A DNA stretch of 64,000 nt from Sambucus nigra (taxonomy: Eukaryota; Streptophyta; Magnoliopsida; Dipsacales; Adoxaceae). A program made the position numbers and the translations under genes. The notes under the pieces were generated by a model that saw only the letters and a program-made list of their open reading frames with translations, had not been told where the DNA came from and searched no databases. The stretch spans positions 105,345,967 through 105,409,966 of the forward strand of contig OX422216.1 in NCBI GenBank assembly GCA_949130495.1. Reading direction: 5' to 3'. The stretch's first letter is position 1; each line of letters starts with the position of its first letter. Of the stretch, positions 13,063-24,864 are shown piece after piece.

Positions 13063-14354
13063 GTATTATTTCTGAAATGCAAGCCTGTAGTTTTCTTAAG
13101 AAGGTATGACAAGGATTTCTTGCAACTGTTACTAGTTTGCACACGATAGGGCCTAGCTTAGAAGATATCCCTATCGCTAAGAAATTTACGGATGTTTTTC
13201 TAGATGATTTACCAGGCCTACCTCCTTATAGAGGAATATAATTTACCATTGACCTTATTCCTGGAACTATACCAATCTCAAAACCACCATATCGTATGGC
13301 ACCTTTAGAATTAAGAGAGTTAAAATTTCAATTAGAAGACCTTTTAGACAAGGGTTTTATCAGACCAAGTATATCGCCTTGGGGTTCTCTAGTGTTATTT
13401 GTGAAAAAGAAGGATGGGACAATGAGACTATGTATCGATTATCATGAACTAAATAAGGTAACCATTAAGAATAAATACCCCTTACCTCGTATAGATGACT
13501 TGTTCGTTCAATTAGAAGGTGCACAAGTATTCTCTAAGATTGACCTTAGGTCAGGCTATCATCAATTAAAGATTAAGGATGATGATATTTCAAAATCAGC
13601 TTTTCGCACTAGTATGGTCACTATGAATTTCTTGTAATGCCATTTGGACTAACTAATGCACCAGCCGCTTTTATGGATATGATGAATAGACTCTTTAGGA
13701 AATATTTGGATCAATGTGTTGTTGTTTTCATTGATGACATTCTCATTTATTCTAAGAGTATTGAAGAACACGAGAAGTATTTAGAGACAATATTACAAAT
13801 CCTGAGGAAAGAGAAGTTATATGCAAAATTAAAGAATTGTGAGTTTTGGATGCCTAGTGTTTCTTTTCTAGGACATTTCATAACCAAAGAGGGAGTGTCA
13901 GTTGACCCTCAAAAAATTGAGGCAATACTATATTGGCCAAGACCAACTAATGTGAGTGAGATTCGTAGTTTCCTTGGATTAGCAGGTTATTATCGAAGAT
14001 TTGTTGAAGGATTTTCTAGCATTGCCAGACCTCTATCTAGGTTAACACAAAAAAAGGTAAAATATGAATGGTCTGAGGAAGCCGAGAAAAGTTTTCAAGA
14101 ACTTAAGAATCGATTAGTGACTGCCCCAATTTTGACTATTCCTTCATGTACGAAAGGATTGGTGATTTATAGTGATTGTTCAAAAAATGGTTTAGGATGT
14201 GTGTTAATGCAAAATGGAAAAGTAGTTGCTTATGCCTCAAGACAGTTAAAACCATATGAACAAAATTATCCAACCCATGACCTAGAATTAGCAGCTGTAA
14301 TTTTCGCTCTTAAGATTTGGAGACACTATTTATATGGTGAGACTTGTGAGATTT
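13063..14354 (+). pseudogene. Unit C reverse transcriptase to RNase H, 5' part
   Basis: RT is recognisable from about 13160 (LEDIP) through [17 protein letters not shown], the catalytic FIDDILIYS near 13732 and [11 protein letters not shown], then the start of RNase H. The stop at 13239 and the 1-bp loss near 13612 are the same as in unit B. RNase H has SDCSKNG where A and B have SDASKN. The gene is cut at 14354, in the codons for the Thr-Asp-His segment of RNase H, by insertion of element D, and resumes at 24865. Confidence 0.92.
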
Positions 14355-17300
14355 TGTAATACCCCGTATTTTTATGCTATAATAATTTGGGGATTTATTA
14401 AATTTAATGTGAGTTAATTATTTAATAAAAATCCGGAAATTAATTATGTTATAATTATTAACGTGACGAGAGTTAGTAATTATGGGAAATTTGTTGAATA
14501 TTACTAATGAGCAAAGTAATAGGTAATATTGGTTATATTGAATGTCACGAGTGAATAAAATGACAATTTTAGAAATTTGAGTCGGGACGCGCCCGTTTCG
14601 CGTCGGGACTAAATATTGATAAATAAAAGTGAATATTTTATAAGTCATTCGTATGGTCGTTTTGAGTGCGCCAACGCGTCCGTAAGGGTCGAGATAGTCA
14701 GAAAAGTGTACCCGGGGATTTATTTTGGGTCTCGGGGCGTTTTTAGGCCTAATTAGTACCCCGGGAGGGCGTTTTGGACATTTCACAATTTTGGGTAATT
14801 AAACCCACGAAATTCTAAGGGTTATATCAGATGTCTAAGGTTGTCTTCTAGGGTTAGAACAACCAAAGACAAGTGAAGGCCCTAGGAGAGGGAAGGAGAG
14901 AGCTTCCAAGGCAATCCAAGGCCCAAAAGCCATCCGTTTGCACCGCCACCACCACCTACGCGTAGATCGCGCGACGGGCTACGCAACCATACCGAAAACA
15001 TCTGCAAATCAGAACACCCAAAATCCCAGGCAAATGTTTATCTTGCTTATTTCGTTGGTGCATCTTTCATATTAGTTTAGGAGTAATTAGAATGAGTTTT
15101 TATGGAAGAAAACCAAAGATTTGAGATAGGAATTGCATGTAGTGACGGATAAATTGATAATTCTGGAAACCCTTGCCATGTAGAGGAATTACCCACGAAA
15201 TTTATGATGTTTATAAGAAGAAATTTCTGAAAATACTTGTTAGAACCATGTTTAAGAGAATTCTAGGGTTCTTGATAATTATAATAATTTTTGGGCTGTT
15301 AATCCATGTATAATGATAGAAATCCACATGCTTTACGTTGGAATTACCTAATACGGAGATATAATGTTAGTAGTATGAATCTTTGGACGTTTGGGAATGT
15401 AAAACTTGAATTTGGATGAAGATATGTGTTAGAACCCGTAATTGCAAAACTGCAGAAATCACAATACCTGCTTGATCGATCGATCGAGCCCAGTGCTTCG
15501 ATCGATCGAGCCCCAGACCTCGATCGATCGACCCCTCCTGGCAGACTCATGTTTTCCCTTCTTAATTAGTTGAAATTCACTTTAATGATGAATAATTCAT
15601 GGTCACCCTTATAATGATGTTTTGGGAGATAAAGAGGACCAGTAGGGTATATGAATAAATTTTGGGACCTCTAATATATGACGAGAATTGTATTTTTGGG
15701 ATAATTATATAAGGAACGATGAAACTACGTATATAAAGTGAGAGATTACTTCAAATAGTTACGATAGAGAATAGGTGAATACGTACTGAATTTTATAATT
15801 GGGAGGATAAATCCATGAGAGTTATGTGGTAAGTTGGAATAATACCGAATCAAGGTTAGAAACGAACCGTTATATGTGTTTACTAAAAATGTGAAAATAA
15901 GGATAAGAGTCGTAACTATGGGATTTGAAATATACCTAATATTGATATGGTAATATTATTATAGTTATATGATTGTGTATGCATATGCTATCTATGTGTG
16001 AAAATCATGCCCACGCTACTTGCTATCCCTGAGGTTACCGCGCTGGCACAGTCTTATCTCGATGGGACCTTTATGGGGGATATTGACTTGTACCCTAGGT
16101 ACAGGCTATCGATGTGATAGTTTAGACAGTCCTAAGAGACGCAGGCATGTGCCATCCTCTTAGAGACTTGGAATCTATGCTTCGCCTCAATATTGTTTGT
16201 GTATGTGTTAATACAATTCGAGAGTGATTCCGAATGTATTCCCCTTAATACGAGTGATACGGGGCTTTGGATAGTAGAGTATGCCCGCACCATAGTTTTT
16301 ATTTGGGGTGCTGTTATGATATATATATATTTTACGAGTAGTTAATATATATATGAAGTTCTGAAATCTGGAACTGCCTACTGTGATTTGATATGTAGGA
16401 CATGGTTGATGACTCAAATTGTAAATACTTGTTTTGAGAAAGTATAATATGACACTGGAAAACTTTATTGATTAATAAAGTTAAAATGAGAACTTTGGTT
16501 ACTAATTGAAATATTCTTTTCAAACAATTGAATCCTTAAATTTTGAATCCTGCGAATAACCTAAGATAAGTTAAACCATTGGGAAAGGATAGCGTGATAT
16601 ATGATGAGATAGACCACTGGGAAGGTTAGTGCGATACGTGTGCACATTAGAAGAGAGGTGAGAATTTCTCAAGAGAGTGTCGCACTAATATGTTGTTGCA
16701 TTGGCCTGTATCAATTTAAATACTTGCTAAACAATTTTTAAATCATATACACTATCGGGCTCTGACCCGTTTTTCTCTCTCTCTCTTTCTCTCTTGTATA
16801 TATATGTATATATTACAGGTGCCCAGCCACAGGGGAGTCTTGCTTAGGATCCCTTGGAAGGAACGTGCTGCAACTTAGGTGGGAGTTGCAGGCCACTTGC
16901 TTAGACGATTTCATTTACTTGATTCCACTTCTATCATTCTCCTCGTTGGGCATGTGTCGCCCTTTCCACTATTTATCTGTTTTATTGGGACATTTATATT
17001 TCAGTTATTTGTAGTACTGTTACTTTGGGATTTATTCAGCATGTATGTTTTACTTTAAGTTTTAAATGCTGGGATTTAGTTGTTGAATGTTTAAATTAAT
17101 TGGATTATGTTCCAGGATATTTGTGGTATGATTCTTACTTATTAAAAATGTTGTTACTAATTAAATAAATAATTTTCCTTTAAAAATAAAATTGGTTAGT
17201 AATGTTGAAAAATGGTTTTGACACTTAGCTTAATTAAGTAGGGTGTTAATTTGGAAAAATTTATTTTCACGACAGTGATGCTAAGAATGAACCAACTGTT

Positions 17301-17362
17301 CACCTTGATTTTAATTTAATAAAGGAGTGATCGCTCGGTATTTAATTAGGCGGGGTGTCACA
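14355..17362 (+). mobile_element. 5' LTR of element D (3008 bp)
   Basis: It begins TGTAATACCCCG and ends GGCGGGGTGTCACA just before the primer site. The ends form a near inverted repeat. It differs from the 3' LTR by substitutions and by indels: one fewer CGATCGATCG block (15473-15532), absence of a ~16-bp piece present at about 23586, and a few extra bases near 15945. A CT-rich run (about 16774-16796) followed by an alternating TA stretch precedes the TTACAGGTGCCCAGCC segment near the 3' end. Confidence 0.95.
15473..15532 (+). repeat. CGATCGATCG palindromic minisatellite in the 5' LTR of D
   Basis: Three blocks of GATCGATCGA-type palindrome are separated by GAGCCCAGTGCTT and GAGCCCCAGACCT-like spacers. 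The 3' LTR has four blocks (22954-23029). Each block is self-complementary, CpG-containing and made of repeated GATC. Confidence 0.85.
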
Positions 17363-17364
17363 GG

Positions 17365-17376
17365 TGGTATCAGAGC
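17365..17376 (+). promoter_or_regulatory. Primer binding site of element D (initiator tRNA-Met)
   Basis: TGGTATCAGAGC begins two bases after the 5' LTR end (GTCACA|GG). Confidence 0.92.
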
Positions 17377-17550
17377 ATCAGGTTCTAGTGTCCTTTAGGA
17401 TCTGTGCGGCTTGTTATGCTTTCAGCGTTGCTTTCTTTGATATAGAGCCCTAATACTAGGAATGTTGTGTTTATCTCTACATTGAAAATTCGTGCTTCTG
17501 CGATTGTTTATACGAATGATGAACTCATCCAAATTTACTTAAATTTTCAG

Positions 17551-18381
17551 ATGGATTGTCGAGAAGAACTAGCTAAAACGGTTGGGGGAGTCAACGAGCA
17601 AGATCGACTCACACCTCAGGTATCCCCAGAGAGAATATCAACCGCCGAGTTAGCAGGTATCGTAGCACAAGCAGTTACCACTGCGGTCTTGCAGTATCAA
17701 GAACGCAACACACAACTCATGGGGGGCAAAAGATCTAGAGAGTACAATCAGTCTGTCATGACTGGAAATAACAAGTGTGTAAAGACACAAAAATCGCAAC
17801 AACAAGCTCTTCAGGCCCATAAAAGCCACGAGGGTAACAAATTGTGCGGGGAAACCCAAAAGCGTCAGGGTCAACAAAGCCAAGGTCCGAGTGAAGTCAC
17901 AAAGAGGTGTTTCAGTTGTGGAATGGACGATCACAAACGTAAATCTTGTCCGAATCAGACTGGGGATAAACTACAATCCGACCAGCGAAGAATTTCGAAA
18001 CTCTGCTATAAATGTGTACAGCCGGGTCACAAGTGGATGGATTGTCCTCACCCTGACATAGTTTTTCCGCAAATTTCCCCTCAAGGCCAGCAAGACCAAG
18101 GAAAAAGTGAGTCTAGTCAACAACGTGGTAAAGTGAAGCAGTTTCAAAAGAGGAATAAAGTCCCAAGTCAGCAAGGCCGACACCGACAGCAGCAGGGTCG
18201 GAAGGGGAGTAACTCGGAGGCCGATGTTTTGTGTGTGGCAAGCATGGCCATAAATGCCAGGATTGCCCAGAGGGTGAGAGGGCCCCACAGCAACAAGGTG
18301 CCTGTAATGAGCCACAGAGGCCACTTTTTCCACATGCCCTCCCAGCACCAGCCCAGGTACCAGCCCTACCAGCCGTTCTAG
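17551..18381 (+). pseudogene. Element D gag remnant with zinc knuckles, no capsid domain seen
   Basis: The first good ATG (17551, MDCREELAKTV) gives 276 codons. The N-terminal ~115 residues are short and Gln/Lys-rich. Two CCHC knuckles follow: CFSCGMDDHKRKSC near 17910 and CYKCVQPGHKWMDC near 18004. A third, CFVCGKHGHKCQDC at about 18226-18267, is in another frame, so a frameshift lies between about 18060 and 18226. The capsid-type domain seen in gag of units B and C (AEHWW, FYEKYFP and the following helices) is missing, and the protein is far shorter than usual for this lineage. An internal deletion is the simplest reading. D may therefore have depended on capsid from another copy (inference), or it lost the domain after insertion. 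Confidence 0.75.
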
Positions 18382-18972
18382 CAGTTCCAGTGAAGCAGGG
18401 GCAGTTACAGTATGGACGTGTCTATAACGTCCACCAGGCAGCTCCACAGACACCACCCACGATTTGGGGTATGTTTCCTATCCATGGTACTATTGGTTCG
18501 AGTTTTGTTTGATACTGGGGCAACGTATTGTTTTATAGCTGCGTATTTTGCGAAGACCTTAGAGTTATTAGCCACAGTAGAGGGCACTATTACGTATGTA
18601 GACTCACCACTGGGGAATGGTTCATTTTCTTTATATGTCGGGGAATGGGGGTAGAGATTAATAGCTTATTATTACCTGTAGACATGTTAGTCTTAGATAT
18701 ACATGAGCATGATGTTATTATCGGTATGGATTGGCTCGCAGCTTATAGAGCCATGATTGATTACTTCGGTGGGAGCATTGTTTTTGCCATTCTGGGGCAA
18801 GAGATGTTTGTAGTGGCGATGCCTCGCCCAGAGGGAGGTTCGACCGCTCATTTGTATTATATAGAGGAGGATACCTTTAAGGAGGTTGTGATTCCGTTAG
18901 ACTCGATTCCAGTTGTTCGAGAGTATTTCGATGTGTTTCAGGAAATACCAGGCCTACCCCCAGTTGAGAGAT
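18382..18972 (+). pseudogene. Element D protease region
   Basis: After the third knuckle a Pro/Gln/Ala-rich linker leads to the protease active site VLFDTGATYCFIA near 18494, in frame 1. The C-terminal half (VLDIHEHDVIIGMDWLAAYRA) is near 18690 in another frame, so there is a frameshift between 18540 and 18660. It continues to VVREYFDVFQEIPGLPP, the usual linker to RT, and reaches a stop at 18972. The enzyme would mature gag-pol. At least one frameshift and one stop inactivate it. Confidence 0.82.
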
Positions 18973-20422
18973 AGACTTTGTTATAGATTTATTTCCAGAT
19001 ACTAGACCTATAGCACGCGCTCCATACCATATGGCTCCGGCAGAGATGCGAGAGTTATGAGATCAGATAGAGCAGCTGTTAGGTCAGGGCTTCATTTGTA
19101 GGAGTACCTCACCTTGGGGAGCTCCAGTTCTGTTTGTGAAGAAGATAGATGGTTCACTGAGGTTGTGTGTGGACTACCGGGAGTTGAACAAGGTCACGAT
19201 ACAGAATAAGTATCCGTTGCCTCGAATCGATGATCTGTTCGACCAGCTGAGGGGAGCAACTTTCTTTTCGGAGATAGATCTGAGGTCGGGGTACCATCAG
19301 CTACGTATTAGAGAGCAGGATGTTTCAAAAACTGCCTTCTTGACGAGATATGGGTCTTACGAGTTCAGAGTGATGCCATTCGGTCTCACAAACGCTCCAG
19401 CTGTATTCATGGACTTAATGAACCGGGTATTCAGAGAGTTCTTGGATCAGTTTGTCATCGTCTTTATAGATGACATTTTGATATATTCACACTCCGAGGA
19501 GGAGCACGCCGAGCATTTGAGGCAGGTCCTTCAGACTCTACGAGAGCATCAGTTGTATGCTAAGTACGAGAAGTGTGGATTCTGGTTGCGAGAAGTACAG
19601 TTCTTGGGCCATGTTGTTTCTGAGCAGGGGATTGCAGTTGACCCAGGTAAAGTGTCAGCGGTGAGGGAATGGGGACAGCCCACGACACCGACGGAAGTGC
19701 GTAGTTTCTTGGGGTTAGCCGGTTACTACAGGAGATTCATTCGGGGATTCTCCAAAATAGCGGGTCCATTGACGAATCTGACTCGCAAGGGGGTACCATA
19801 TATTTGGGATGATGCTTGTCAGTTGGGTTTCAACGAGCTGAAAGACAAGCTTACTTCAGCACCAGTTCTTGCTTTACCAAAGCCGGGTGCGGAGTACCTG
19901 GTTTACACCGATGCCTCTTTACGGGGACTTGGGGGAGTACTTCAGCAGGAGGAGAAGGCTATAGCTTTTGCCTCCCACAAGCTTAAGCCGCATGAGAAGA
20001 ATTACCCCACCCACGACCTGGAGTTAGCAGCGGTCGTTTTTGCATTGAGGATATGGAGGCACTACTTATTGGGGGAGAAATTCCGCTTATTCACAGACCA
20101 CAAGTCACTGCAGTACCTATTCACTCAGCGAGATCTGAATATGCGACAACGCAGATGGTTAGAGTTTGTGAAGGACTATCAGTTTGTCATACAGTATCAT
20201 CCGGGGAAGGCCAACGTAGTTGCTGATGCGTTGAGCCGTAGACCGGTAGATGAGGTAGAGGACGTCTGGAAAGCGAAGTGGAAGGAGTTGCGTCACCAGG
20301 ACGCAGTAGCCCGTTCCTTCATATCTGTTATGACAGTCACACTCGAGATTGTTATGAGGGTAATACAGGCCCAAACCACAGACCCGTTTTGCCAGGAGCA
20401 GATTGTACGACTTTTAGCTTAG
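18973..20422 (+). pseudogene. Element D reverse transcriptase and RNase H
   Basis: The frame is open from 19136 to 20422 (428 codons) and holds almost all of RT and RNase H. Motifs are [48 protein letters not shown], the catalytic FIDDILIYS near 19465, [52 protein letters not shown] and [15 protein letters not shown] (GAG-TTA-TGA) near 19059 interrupts the upstream part, and the frame ends at TAG 20420. Catalytic residues are intact, so this is the best-kept module of D. Confidence 0.92.
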
Positions 20423-21826
20423 GGTGCTGAGTCCTACTCTGTTAGTTCTGATGGGGCTTTGAGGTTTAATGGGAGATTGGTGGTTCCAGAAGGAGCAGAA
20501 TTACGTCATGCAGTGATGACCCAGTCTCACGGGTCCCGATTTGCAGTACATCCTGGAGGAGATAAGATGTACCAGGATATGAGGAGGCAATACTGGTGGA
20601 GTGGGATGAAGAAGGGCATTGCTGAGTTCGTGTCCAAGTGTTCTACCTGCCAGCTGGTGAAGGTGGACCATCAGAAATCGTCAGGATGGCTTCAGCCATT
20701 GGAAGTATCTGTGTGGAAGTGGGAGAGTATTTCCATGGATTTTATTACAGGGTTGCCTACATCACAACGGGGCCACGATTCTATTTGGGTGATTGTAGAC
20801 CGTTTGACCAAGGTGGCACATTTTCTGCCGGTGCGGACAGACTATACCACGGGTCAGTATGCTCAGTTGTTCATTGCTGAGGTGGTCAGATTACATGGGT
20901 TGCCCCTGAATATTGTGTCAGATAGAGATAAGATTTTTGTGTCACGTTTCTAGGAAATCTTTCAGGAGGCTATGGGTACTGAGATGAGGTTGAGTTCAGC
21001 TTAGCTCCCACAAACAGATGGACAGACAGAGCGTACTAATCAGATGTTAGAGGATATGCTACGCATGTGTGTTCTTGATTTTGGAGGAGGTTGGGAGCCA
21101 CATCTTCCACTGGTAGAGTTTGCTTATAATAACTCTTATTAGTTTACGATTGGTATGGCTCCATTTGAGGCTTTGTATGGCAGGCCTTGTCATTCTCCAA
21201 CTTGTTGGCTCGAGGTGGGGGATAACAAGTTGCTAGGATCGGAGGTGATTCAGGAAACCTCCGCGAGGATTGAGATGATCAGGAGTCGCATTCGAGTAGC
21301 CCAGGACAGGCAGAGGAGCTACGCCGATGCGAAACGGTTCTTCCGGGAGTTTAATGTGGGGGACCAAGTGTTACAGCGTGTATCTCCTACGAAAGGAGTG
21401 ATGAGGTTTGGGAAGAAAGGGAAATTGGTCCCGAGGTACGTTGGACCATTTCCCATCATCGAGAGGATTGGTCCGGTAGCATACAAATTGGGACTGCTAG
21501 AACATTTGCATCGCATTCACGATGTATTCCACATCTCGTCGTTGAGACGGTATCTTCGGGATGATATGGCCCATACTCACATCGCGATAGATGAGATAGA
21601 CTTACAGCCTGACAGCTCTTACGACGAGAGACCAGTGGCTATCCTAGACTATAGTGAGAGGAGATTGAGGTAGAAGATAGTTCCACTTGTGCGAGTCCAG
21701 TGGGAGCATCATAATATGGAGGAATCCACTTGGGAGCGCGAGGCCGATATGCGCGAGAGATATCCAGATTTGTTCTTACTAGGTATGCCTTGTTTTCCGA
21801 ATTTCGGGACGAAATTCCGTTATTAG
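20423..21826 (+). pseudogene. Element D integrase and chromodomain
   Basis: It is in the same frame as RT. It contains the zinc module (HGSRFAVHPGGDKM, then CSTCQLVK), the core with D (MDFITGLP), D (VSDRDKIFV) and E ([10 protein letters not shown]), the GKKGKLVPRYVGPFPIIERI block, and a C-terminal chromodomain-like segment (IVPLVRVQWEHHNMEESTWE). The segment ends PCFPNFGTKFRY at TAG 21824. Stops interrupt at 20951, 21002, about 21140 and 21671; at least the one at 21140 fits CAG to TAG. Integrase would insert the cDNA, and the chromodomain is thought to guide it to heterochromatin (family knowledge). This copy cannot make the full protein. Confidence 0.9.
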
Positions 21827-21836
21827 GGGGGAAGTA
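21824..21836 (+). promoter_or_regulatory. Polypurine tract of element D
   Basis: TAGGGGGGAAGTA lies directly before the 3' LTR and overlaps the pol stop codon, so coding and priming functions meet with no gap. Confidence 0.78.
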
Positions 21837-24800
21837 TGTAATACCCCGTATTTTTATGCTATATTAATTGGGGATTTATTAAATTTAATGTGAGTTAATT
21901 ATTTAATAAAAATCCGGAAATTAATTAACTTATAATTATTAACGTGACGAGAGTTAGTAATTATGGGAAATTTGTTGAATATTACTAATGAGCAAAGTAA
22001 TATGTAATATTGGTTATATTGAATGTCACGAGTGAATAAAATGATAATTTTGGAAATTTGAGTCGGGACGCGCCCGTGTCGCGTCGGGACTAAATATTGA
22101 TAAATAAAAGTGAATATTTTATAAGTCATTCGTATGGTCGTTTTGAGTGCGCCAACGCGTCCGTAAGGGTCGAGATAGTCAGAAAAGTGCACCCGGGGAT
22201 TTAGTTTGGGTCTCGGGGCGTTTTTAGGCCTAATTAGTACCCCGGGAGGGCGTTTTGGACATTTCACAATTTTGGGTAATTAAGTCCACGAAATTCTAAG
22301 GGTTATATCAGATGTCTAAGGTTGTCTTCTAGGGTTAGAACAACCAAAGACAAGTGAAGGCCATTGGAGAGGGAATGAGAGAGCTTCCAAGGCAATCCAA
22401 GGCCCAAAAGCCATCCGTTTGCACCGCCACCACCACCAATGCGTAGATCGCGCGACGGGCTACGCAACCATACCAAAAACATCTGCAAATCAGAACACCA
22501 AAAATCCCAAGCAAGTGTTTATCTTGCTTATTTCGTTGGTGCGTCTTTCATATTAGTTTAGGAGTAATTAGAATGAGTTTTTATGGAAGAAAACCAAAGA
22601 TTTGAGATAGGAATTGCATGTAGTGATGGATAAATTGATAATTCTGGAAACCCTTGCCATGTAGAGGAATTACCCACGAAATTTATGATGTTTATAAGAA
22701 GAAATTTCTGAAAATACTTGTTAGAACTATGTTTAAGAGAATTCTAGGGTTCTTGATAATTATAATAATTTTTGGGCTGTTAATCCATGTATAATGATAG
22801 AAATCCACATGCTTTACGTTGGAATTACCTAATATGGAGATATAATGTTAGTAGTATGAATCTTTGGACGTTTGGGAATGTAAAACTTGAATTTGGTTGA
22901 AGATATGTGTTAGAACTCGTAACTGCAAAACTGCAGAAATTGCAATACATGCTTGATCGATCGATCGAGCCCAGAGCTTCGATCGATCGAAGGTTCGATC
23001 GATCGAGCCCCAGACCTCGATCGATCGACTCCTCCTGGCAGACTCATCTTTTCCCTTCTTAATTAGTTAAAATTCACTTTAATGATGAATAATTCATGGT
23101 CACCCTTATAATGATGTTTTGGGAGATAAAGAGGACCAGTAGGGTATATGAATAAATTTTGGGACCTCTAATATATGACGAGAATTGTATTTTTGGGATA
23201 ATTATATAAGGAACGATGAAACTACGTATATAAAGTGAGAGATTACTTCAAATAGTTATGATAGAGAATAGGTGAATACGTACTGAATTTTATAATTGGG
23301 AGGATAAATCCATGAGAGTTATGTGGTAAGTTGGAATAATACCGAATCAAGGTTAGAAACGAACCGTTATATGTGTTTACTAAAAATGTGAAAATAAGGA
23401 TAAGAGTCGTAACTATGGGATTTGAAATATACCTAATATTGATTATGTATAGTTATATGATTGTGTATGCATATGCTATCTATGTGTGAAAATCATGCCC
23501 ACGCTACTAGCTATCCCTGAGGTTACCGCGCTGGCACAGTCTTATCTCGATGGGACCTTTATGGGGGATATTGACTTGTACCCTAGAAGATAGATATCCT
23601 TGGTACAGGCTATCGATGTGATAGTTCAGACGGTCCTAAGAGACGCAGACATGTGCCATCCTCTTAGAGACTTGGAATCTATGCTTCGCCTCAATATTGT
23701 TTGTGTATGTGTTAATAAAATTCGAGAGTGATTCCGAATGTATTCCCCTTAATACGAGTGATACGGGGCTTTGGATAGTAGAGTATGCCCGCACCATAGT
23801 TTTTATTTGGGGTGCTGTTATGATATATATATATTTTACGAGTAGTTAATATATATATGAAATTCTGAAATCTGGAACTGCCTACTGTGATTTGATATGT
23901 AGGACATGGTTGATGACTCAAATTGTAAATACTTGTTTTGAGAAAGTATAATATGGCACTGGAAAACTTTATTGATTAATAAAGTTAAAATGAGAACTTT
24001 GGTTACTAATTGAAATATTCTTTTCAAACAATTGAATCCTTAAATTTTGAATCCTGCGAATAACCTAAGATAAGTTAAACCATTGGGAAAGGATAGCGTG
24101 ATATATGATGAGATAGACCACTGGGAAGGTTAGTGCGATACGTGTGCACATTAGAAGAGAGGTGAGAATTTCTCAAGAGAGTGTCGCACTAATATGTTGT
24201 TGCATTGGCCTGTATCAATTTAAATACTTGCTAAACAATTTTTAAATCATATACACTATCGGGCTCTGACCCGTTTTTCTCTCTCTCTTTCTCTCTTGTA
24301 TATATATGTATATATTACAGGTGCCCAGCCACAGGGGCGTCTTGCTTAGGATCCCTTGGAAGGAACGTGCTGCAGCTTAGGTGGGAGTTGCAGGCCACTT
24401 GCTTAAACGATTTCATTTACTTGATTCCACTTCTATCATTCTCCTCATTGGGCATGTGTCGCCCTTTCCACTATTTATCTGTTTTATTGGGACATTTATA
24501 TTTCAGTTATTTGTAGTACTGTTACTTTGGGATTTATTCAGCATGTATGTTTTACTTTAAGTTTTAAATGCTGGGATTTAGTTGTTGAATGTTTAAATTA
24601 ATTGGATTATGTTCCAGGATATTTGTGGTATGATTCTTACTTATTAAAAATGTTGTTACTAATTAAATAAATAATTTTCCTTTAAAAATAAAATTCGTTA
24701 GTAATGTTGAAAAATGGTTTTGAAACTTAGCTTAATTAAGTAGGGTGTTAATTTGGAAAAATTTATTTTCACGACAGTGATGCTAAGAATGAACCAACTG

Positions 24801-24864
24801 TTCACCTTGATTTTAATTTAATAAAGGAGTGATCGCCCGGTATTTAATTAGGCGGGGTGTCACA
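21837..24864 (+). mobile_element. 3' LTR of element D (3028 bp)
   Basis: It begins TGTAATACCCCG after the polypurine tract and ends GTGTCACA at the GATTT duplication. It matches the 5' LTR along its full length. The larger differences are an added CGATCGATCG block (22954-23029) and an insertion AAGATAGATATCCTTG-like near 23586. Confidence 0.95.

Larger units (their letters stand above)
14355..24864 (+). mobile_element. Element D: complete nested Ty3/gypsy chromovirus (10.5 kb)
   Basis: Both LTRs, primer site, gag remnant, pol and polypurine tract are present in the right order. The element is flanked by GATTT at 14350-14354 and 24865-24869. Units A and B carry a single GATTT at this point of RNase H, so the empty site is seen in the window itself. 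Domain order (protease, RT, RNase H, integrase, chromodomain), primer type and ~3 kb LTRs fit the Tekay/Del lineage (family knowledge). It is a different family from the array: its base composition is more GC-rich and its LTRs do not align with LTR1 or LTR2. Counting by eye over the first ~550 bp, the two LTRs differ at about a dozen bases, so the insertion is not very recent. Confidence 0.95.

Noticed and set aside
14418..14786. A 122-codon minus-strand open frame found again at 21899-22267
   Set aside because: It lies in both LTRs of D, so its repetition only reflects LTR duplication. No domain, and the strand is antisense to the element.
15473..15532. Possible CRISPR-like array
   Set aside because: Three palindromic 10-mers with 10-15 bp spacers inside a plant LTR, duplicated in the other LTR; no cas genes and a eukaryotic setting.
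17971..18456. 161-codon minus-strand open frame opposite D gag
   Set aside because: It is the shadow of the Gln-rich gag linker; no domain and no start context.
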